From NCBI GenBank assembly GCA_050084985.1, contig JBITNC010000001.1, positions 119,846,001-119,910,000 on the forward strand: a stretch of 64,000 bases of DNA, given 5' to 3'. Every line of letters begins with the position of its first letter. Positions within the stretch are counted from its first letter, which is position 1. The stretch comes from Nageia nagi (Eukaryota > Pinophyta). The notes under the pieces were generated by a model. It worked only from the letters and a program-made list of their open reading frames with translations. It did not search any database and was not told the DNA's origin. The translations under genes and the position numbers were made by a program. This document shows, piece after piece, positions 57,066 to 64,000 of the stretch.

Positions 57066-58882
57066 TGATCAATATAATGTAACCTCAAAGGGTTTGGTCT
57101 AGTCAAGTTCTCCATTGCCCACAACAATCGGTTCCTTGAAAGAGCAAAAGGTGATGGAAATGCACTCGTGTTGGTTTTTTGCTCAAACTTCAGGTTATAA
57201 GTTGATTCCAATAAATTGTAAAGGTTTAAAGTAATCAAGAAAGAGATAAAAGGTAGAGAGTTACTAGAAAGATATGAACACATTAAACTAAATATAAACA
57301 AGAAGTTCACATCTCAAACATTACAGCATATGCAGCAATCCATAACCAAGATTAAGAATAGTGAGCTATCTTACCATTGGTGTCTCGCAAACATAATACA
57401 TAGCCATAACTTAAGATAACATCTCATACATAACATTTATAAAATAAATAAATAGCTATTTATTGCAAAAGGAAAAAGCATCATCTATTTGCATTATCAT
57501 ATATGAAAGCATCTTACAGACTTGGAAAAATTTGTTAAAATATTCGACCTTATTGATTTCTGACAGTCCATAATTTATACATTTACATGTCTTGTTGGAA
57601 TGTTGTCTATCATTAATATACATAATTACTCATCTTTATTGAAGCTAGCAAAGAAAACTATTTATAATAAATATTACAACTATGTTAGATTACATAGTGA
57701 ATAAGTACCAACAACATGACTATTTGGGAATTTGCAATTTCTGAACAGTCATATCCATTGAGCCATAATCCTCCTGGCATGTTGTTGATGGCTCCTTTTT
57801 CATCCCTATAGTTGATTGAAGATGGTACTATAGTTGATTGAATAAGTACTCATTTGTAGTCTAATAGGTATGATCTAGTAATGTGTTCTATCGGTAGCTA
57901 TCTAATTCTCTACAACCATTGATGGTCCATACTGTAGTTCTGAATGAATAGAGTAATGGGGGGTTGTGAATAGTATATCAACTTAGTTTGAGAATAAATT
58001 GCCACTATTATGTGGAATTGAGTTGAATTTGACACATTAACAAGGCTTAAAGTGTCAAACACTTAAGATCAAGTGGACCTAGGTGTTACTTCTTACCCAT
58101 TACTCTTACTTTAATCTAGTCGATCTTATTTCTTTTAACAGGTTTTGTTGATGATCTGATTCTTCTTAGTACCCATTGATTTTAGGCAAAGTTCTAACAT
58201 CATCACTCAAAATTAGTGGGATCTATATGGTATCTTCATGAATCATCACATGTCATTACTTGTTTTGGGACCTGCTAATTTTAGCTAAAAGTTCTAAAAT
58301 TATCACTCAAAATCGGTAGGCTTTATTTAGTATCTTCATGAATCATCATCTACTATTACTTGTTCTGAGACCTACTAATTTTAGCCAAAAGTTCTAACAT
58401 CACTATTGAAAATTGATAGGCTTTATTTACTTCTAAACATCTCTCACTGATTATTTGGACATAACTTGGATTTATATTTACAAAAAATCCCAAACAATGT
58501 ATTTACAAAAACTCCTAGACACTGTATTCACAACAACTCCTGAACATGATTCTTTTATACATATAGTTCCTGCCCCATTTGATTATTAATATGACTTAAG
58601 GTTTATCCTTAGGATTTATTACAACGACTGGTCAACTTTCACTAGAAATTTACAAGGCAAAATATCAAATACAAGGACTTATACATATAATAGCTAGATT
58701 ATATATACAATAGCCAGATCTTGAAAACACCTAGAATTCTTCAGACTTAGGGCTAATAGAAGACTCAAATTTCATGTTAAAGGGAAGAAAGTTGGAATAG
58801 AAAAAATTTTATAAAAAGAATGAAAGAATAAAAGAATGATAGTGTGTTACCCCAACTCAGAGTGCAATTCTAAAAGAATACA
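57066..58882 (-). repeat. 5' LTR of gypsy F (right)
   Basis: 1,817-bp partner of 35962-37776, TGATCAATATAATG to AAAAGAATACA. Contains the 100-bp array at 58160-58430. Confidence 0.83.
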
Positions 58883-59142
58883 ATGACATGTTGAAATTAA
58901 AAATTTTCTATTCATTTTTTCCATGCAACCTATCATTCTACAAGTACCAGGTGTAATATAAAAAAAAGGAGATGGATATCTAGTGTTTAGCATCAAAATT
59001 GAATAAAAAGGGGTTTTTAATGTTGACCTATATCATTTTCTTCTATCATTATCTTGTGCTTAGTGCTCTATGCATCCCTTATCTCTATTGACTTTCCCTA
59101 TCATGGATTATCTTTGACTCCATTTCTCCCTAGGTGTTCATC
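58883..59142. other. Spacer between element F and the PMD pseudogene
   Basis: 260 bases of AT-rich sequence with no gene seen. It may contain the upstream region of the PMD pseudogene. Confidence 0.4.
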
Positions 59143-61314
59143 ATGGCATTATTCCCACGGTTGTTTATCATTGACCTTTTCTCACTCCCTTACCTCTCCA
59201 AGCATGTGAGTTTCTTTAATGAGATGGAAAATCATGGTTAATGCAATATTGAGAGACCATTGACTAGGCAAAAGGTATATGTTGCTGAGTATCTCCGTAA
59301 TCTACCATTTGAGCATACGGTAGGTGTCTCTTATTTTTTAATTTCTTTTGATTATTTTACCTATTTTGAAAAGTAGTATGGCTTATTTATTTCCTTATTT
59401 GGTTCTTATCTTCCCTTAGTGAGTATCATCTCTTTGATCTATTATAGTTACTTTTGTTATTTCTCTTTTAGTGTGAAATTAGTAAGCCATTTTTCTTATG
59501 AATTTGGTTTATTATTTTGTAGGATCAAAAAATTTTAATTAGGGTTCATGTAGATAATAGCATTGGAGAAGGTTAATAGGTGGCTTAGGACAAACCATGA
59601 GGATGATATTCTCATGAGAACTGAGTTGAATGATTCAGCAATGGTTGGGAACATCTAGCATGACCTTCCCTTGTTGAAAATGTTAGCAAAGAGGTGGGAT
59701 ATTAACACTAATACATTTCACCTTCCCCTAGGTGAAATGGCCATCACTCTTATGGATGTGTATAGGATATGGAGGATCCCCATTCAAGGGAAGTTGGTTC
59801 ACCATACAAAGGTTGGAAATAATGAGTACCATCATACCTTGGTAGAATGGATGATAGGGGAGTGAAACCATGACTGGGAGCATAGGTATGTACATCTAGT
59901 AGAGGCATGCAAGTTTGCATCTCCTACCAAGAACTTGAGGCTCTTAATTTCCTCTATCATATGCACCTACCTATTCCTAGATAAGATCATATCATATTTT
60001 TTGCTAGGTATGGCTTGGATAGTTCAGGCTTTATGTGCCAAGGGCACTAGGTATGCATGGACACTTATTGTGTTAGCACAACTATACAAGGATCTACATA
60101 ATTTTGATTATGTAGATAAGTTTAACATCACCATTGCTCACTTTGGCCTACTACAAGTATGGGCATATGAGAAGATAACCATGATTTGACCCATCAAGCT
60201 ACATAGAGTGAGGGAGGATCCCTTAGATGTGGCACTGACATGTTGGGTGTCGAGGCTACATGGGTATAAATACCCATGGACCCTAGAGGCCAGGAGATAG
60301 GATATAAATAGGATACTCTTTAAGGATCTAGTATGGGTTTACTATGTATACTACATGTGGGTGGAGGACATTCATTACTTGCATGGGTTCCATAGCCATG
60401 CTTTCTCCAAACTAGGAGGAAGCTTGTAGAGCCCTATCTACCTTAGCAAGATTTGAGATAATTTGGGATACAGTAGGATATTCCACCTGCTCCTATTTAC
60501 TACATTAGGGAGATGATCAAGAAGGGATATCCCCAAGGAGGAGAGATCATACCATCATGGAGGAATACATTGGAGGAGCTTCATACTTTAGATGCCATAT
60601 AGCACATTTTTATGGCCCTAAGTGTTGCTCCTAGGTATACATCATGGTGGGTTTCAGTTTGGCCAGCCCCATTAAGCATGGAGGATGATGATGAGGAAGA
60701 TGAGGAGATAGCAATAGCCTCATAGGGGTATTTTGATGAAGATCCACAAAATACAGACAACCCCATGCATGACATCCCAGTACAAAAGCAACCTTTTATA
60801 CATGCATTAGGTTTATACACATTGGTGGACACAATGCCACTTATGGCAATAAGTAATACCTTACAACAAACTTAAGAATTTATAACTTATTTTAGTTTCT
60901 TTATATGAACACACTATTGAAAACCAAATAACTCATGATACCTATGCATTTATAGGAGAGACTTCCACTTAGGTTTCTACCCTAGAGGCAAAGATGGAGC
61001 ATTTAAAACCTTTTGAGACCATGGTTTTAGGGTTGCAAACATAGCTTGTCTTCTTATAATCCACACTTTCTATTAGATATGCCCAGATATCCTCTATGGA
61101 TCAATCCATGAAGAGGTTATAGAAGAAGATGGATATGCCTCCACCAAATGAGCAATGGGCTTTTATTCAAAGTTTGATGGATATACTAGAGAAGAAGGAC
61201 AATGATATGATTGTACTTAGGAGAAAATATGAAAGGGCTAAGGCTGTAATGGACTCCCATGAGATTAGTGGTAGTGAGATATTGGGTGGTGTGTCCTTTT
61301 TTAGGATAAAGTAG
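59143..61314 (+). pseudogene. Plant mobile domain (PMD / MAIN-like) pseudogene
   Basis: Diagnostic PMD block: KMLAKRWDINTNTFHLPLGE, then AITLMDVYRIWRIPIQGK (59668-59796). It is followed by the domain's helical part (WIVQALCAKGTRYAW, LAQLYKDLHNFDYVDKFNIT, about 60010-60150) and CWVSRLHGYKYPW (60240-60280). A later open stretch (60481-60875) has SWRNTLEELHTLDA, an acidic run MEDDDEEDEE and a polar tail. A 61-codon helical C-terminus ends at 61314. A first exon from ATG 59143 is possible (MALFPRLFIIDLF), with GT at 59320 and TTTTGTAG before 59523; this is inference. PMD proteins occur as host genes (MAIN/MAIL) and in plant transposons. With stops and shifts this copy is dead. Confidence 0.72.
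59320..59522 (+). other. Possible intron of the PMD pseudogene
   Basis: GTAGGT donor after ACG, and a T-rich acceptor TTATTATTTTGTAG. The 203-bp interior is more T-rich than the flanks. The exon joined in phase reads on for about 17 codons before a stop. Confidence 0.4.
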
Positions 61315-62099
61315 TGGGAGTAGGAGAAGGCCTAGGATTAGTGAGGTTGGTAGTAGTGGTAGCAGTGATTGCTAGTAGATTATTCATAGATCTATCTTTT
61401 ATATATATATATATATATTCTCTTTGGCTCTATTTGTTATTTATAATGTTTAATGTATGCTTTAAGTTCATTCTTTGTATTATGGTTGAATGGTCTAGTT
61501 GTTCAACATTTATACTTTTGTAGTTTTCAAATTAACTATCATAATACCAAAGTTACTAACAATAAACCATAATGATCAAGAGAGGCCCCAAACCAAGATA
61601 CAACTTTTAATTTTCAATAATCAAATTGATAATTTTGCAAAAATGAACACAAGCCATTTTTTTTAACCAACCTAGAATTTAATACACACCCCTTAAAATA
61701 ATTCAATAAACTATGTGAGTAGAGGATATACTATTATTTTTAATTTTGGTCCAAGAAATGCACATCGTTAGCGACATACAAATAGGGTGAACATTGTTAG
61801 CAACATGAGTTTTAACAATTTAGAAGGAAAAATATATGAGGGACTTATTATTTTGATACTTTTAAGCAATGACTTTGCATACCTGGGGAAGTATTGTAAC
61901 CCAAACATAATTTGTTGATGCAAACACAAAAAGAAGTGCCTTCCTGGTAGTGTATTTCATATTGTTAACAACATGCAAGTAGGTTTGGATGTCATTAGGG
62001 GCATTTATTTCATTGTATATTCCATTATGTACATTATCATGGATCTATTTTACATGTTTCCACTATTTCTTGCATCCATCCTTGTTAGAGAAATAATAA
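61315..62099. other. Spacer between PMD pseudogene and gypsy gag I
   Basis: Contains a short AT microsatellite (about 61401-61418). Minus-strand frames may continue element I, but I recognise no domain. Confidence 0.4.
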
Positions 62100-64000
62100 T
62101 GCATACACTATGAAGTACTTATCGAACTAATGAATCCCTTTGGTTGGTGAGTTGTTCGTGGTAATGAATTCATAAATATCTCCAATTTTTCATTATCAAG
62201 GTGTACAAGCCTATCATTTTCTTCAATATGATCATCCATCTAAATTGATTTCTTATCAACAAAGCCCTAAATAATATTTCTTTAGACCCTACAATTTCTT
62301 GTTAGATTCCCTAGTGTCCTATGATAATTACAAAATTCTTCATACCTATAATTATTAGGAACACCATTAGGAAACTAATGTTCAACCATTGGTGGAAGTT
62401 CAATAAGTTTGTTTAATATTACATTTAGAATATTATCAACAATATCAATTAACCTTGTAAACTTCTTTTATGGTCTATTTTTTCTTCTATCAACATTAGT
62501 CATAGCAACTTTTGCTTTCTTTTCATATACTTGAGGTTTAGCTTGCTTGTCTTTCTTCTCATATATTTGTGATTTTTTGGAATGCATATTATGAAGTTTC
62601 TTTATGCAATATTCTTTTTTAAACAAGATATCTATCATTTTAGCTAATGTTAAATCATGATTAGAGATAACCAAAAATTTATACATAGGTAACAAAGCAT
62701 GTGTAAAAGTATCCTTCAAATCTTGCCCAGACATAGTAATTTTATTAGCAATTTATTTCCAAATTTTCACAAATTCAGATAAAGATTGATTAGGTAATTG
62801 CTAAATTTTATATAAATATTTAAATTGAACCTTTTTTGCAATATTATATCCATAGTTACCCAAAAATTGATACACCAAATCTTCATATTTATCAATACTC
62901 TTTTTAGGAATACTATAGTACCATTTCAATGCATCATCATTTAAAATACTTGAAAATAACTTTGCAAGCAAATCCTTATCATGAACATATTCCATAGCTT
63001 CCTCATGAAATTTTCTAACATGTATATTTGGATCTTGTGAACCATCAAACTTTATAAATTTCACACTCTTTTTACCATCAAGCAATTTAGAAATAATTCT
63101 ATCAATTAATGGATGCTTAAACAAAATAAAAAATTATCATTATTAGTATGCAGATCTTTTTCTAATTTTTCAATCCTTTCTTGCATTATTTTTCCATTAG
63201 TTAGTGTTGGAGAATTATGCCCTATATGCATATTTATGTTTGTTTTTTATGTTAGTGGTGGGGATTGTGGTGGTACATTGCTAATTTGAGAGGAAGATTT
63301 ATTTGCATCTCTAAGTTCCTTTTCCTTGAGTGGCACAAATAGTCCTATTCTATTTGTTATTTCATGTTTAAGCCTATCAACCAATTCCAACATAAACAAT
63401 AATTGTTACTTTTCATTAGCTTTTGAAAGAACTCAATTTCTTGAGCATCAAGCTTGATATTTTGTTCTTCTTTCAACCAATTAGGGGGATGCATATAGGA
63501 ATTATCAATTATAGTAGCAAGTTATTTTTTAACATCTACTACAATTTATTCATTAATCAAAATACCCTTACCTTTATTAGAAATTGTACCTATATTGTAA
63601 TATGCAAGATTAAGAATCAGGTGTTTGAAATCATCATCACTTTCCTTATCATCATTTTCAATAGTCATTTCAGTCAAACGCTTTGTAACATTTGATTCTA
63701 TGCTGACGGTGTATGTATAGGTTTGCACTTCATTAATGGCATCATAATTAATAGTAAAGACTCTCCATTTTGAAGAACCTACATTTTTGTAAGAGAATAA
63801 ACTATCTTAGGATTGCGATGCTATAGTATCTACTTCTAATAATTCATAATTGGTTAGAATATCAATAACAATTTTAGCATTATTAGTAAGAAAATATTTC
63901 AACTTTTATTTATTAGATAGCAATTCCTTTATTGATCTAACATGGCTAGGAATTCTATCTAATTCTTTAATTTTAGCATCATTATTAGAAGAAGCACCAT
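62100..64000 (-). pseudogene. Gypsy I gag (runs off the right edge)
   Basis: The Ty3-gypsy retrotransposon-gag domain is clear on the minus strand: KFIKFDGSQDPNIHVRKFHE (63060), LLAKLFSSILNDDALKWYYS, DKYEDLVYQFLGNYGYNIA (62870), then MSGQDLKDTFTHALLPMYKF (62734). A zinc knuckle FCNYHRTLGNLTRNC (about 62335-62290) is of the CX2HX4HX4C type with the second His replaced by Asn. N-terminal to the capsid is a long acidic/polar region (63728-63546) and a further frame to the window end (WRVFTINYDAINE). This gag differs from those of E and F. No pol of this element is in the window. Confidence 0.78.

Larger units (their letters stand above)
35962..58882 (-). mobile_element. Tat-like Ty3-gypsy element F with third ORF, split by copia G
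   Basis: A minus-strand element of about 14.1 kb after removing the 8.8-kb copia G. 5' to 3' on its own strand: LTR (57066-58882), primer site, gag, protease, extra RNase H, RT (split at 53402/44569), degenerate RNase H, integrase, ORF3, LTR (35962-37776). No matching target duplication found (ACTAT on the left, ATGAC on the right), which could mean decay, recombination or a boundary error. Confidence 0.82.

Noticed and set aside
1-64000. tRNA, rRNA or small RNA genes
   Set aside because: I looked for cloverleaf cores (GTTCRA boxes with paired stems) and rRNA blocks and saw none; only primer-binding sites complementary to tRNA ends were found.

Overview
This window looks like plant nuclear DNA made almost entirely of old LTR retrotransposons. 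It is very AT-rich, has no rRNA or tRNA gene I can see, and shows no intact host gene. Every long reading frame resolves into Ty1-copia or Ty3-gypsy gag/pol, except one degenerate plant-mobile-domain gene and the unrecognised third ORFs of two gypsy elements. The density of old, nested, point-mutated elements suggests a large seed-plant genome. A gymnosperm is my best guess, but that is inference. No element is autonomous: all carry many stops and frameshifts. A large share of the stops sit where Gln, Arg or Trp is expected (CAA/CAG/CGA to TAA/TAG/TGA, TGG to TAG/TGA), as expected from deamination of methylated cytosine.

Layout from left to right (letters are mine). A: plus-strand gypsy remnant, from before base 1 to about 9000, split by copia element B (1282-7647; LTRs about 248 bp; target duplication ACATT). 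C: minus-strand gypsy protease/gag remnant (about 9440-17354), split by copia element D (10102-16837; target duplication ATATT), whose 3' end has an internal deletion. E: plus-strand Tat-like gypsy element with LTRs at 19148-19860 and 30704-31404. It is preceded by a second copy of its own ORF3 tail (17355-19147), so it reads as part of a head-to-tail pair sharing one LTR. 31405-35961: no recognisable gene, two minisatellites. F: minus-strand Tat-like gypsy element with 1.8-kb LTRs (35962-37776 and 57066-58882), split in its reverse transcriptase by copia element G (44569-53402; target duplication GAAGA), which belongs to the same family as D. H: plus-strand plant-mobile-domain pseudogene (59143-61314). 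I: minus-strand gypsy gag running off the right edge.

The most notable system is the gypsy architecture shared by E and F. Both read gag, protease, an extra RNase H, RT, a degenerate RT-linked RNase H, integrase, and then a third ORF of about 4 kb between pol and the 3' LTR. The extra RNase H keeps all four catalytic acidic residues in both copies. The third ORF carries lysine-rich and coiled-coil segments and matches no family I recognise. The D/G copia family is also distinctive. It has a 2.9-3.2 kb leader with its own tandem repeats and an antisense reading frame shared by the two copies, and its LTR carries a conserved hairpin. In D a deletion breakpoint falls in the centre of that hairpin.
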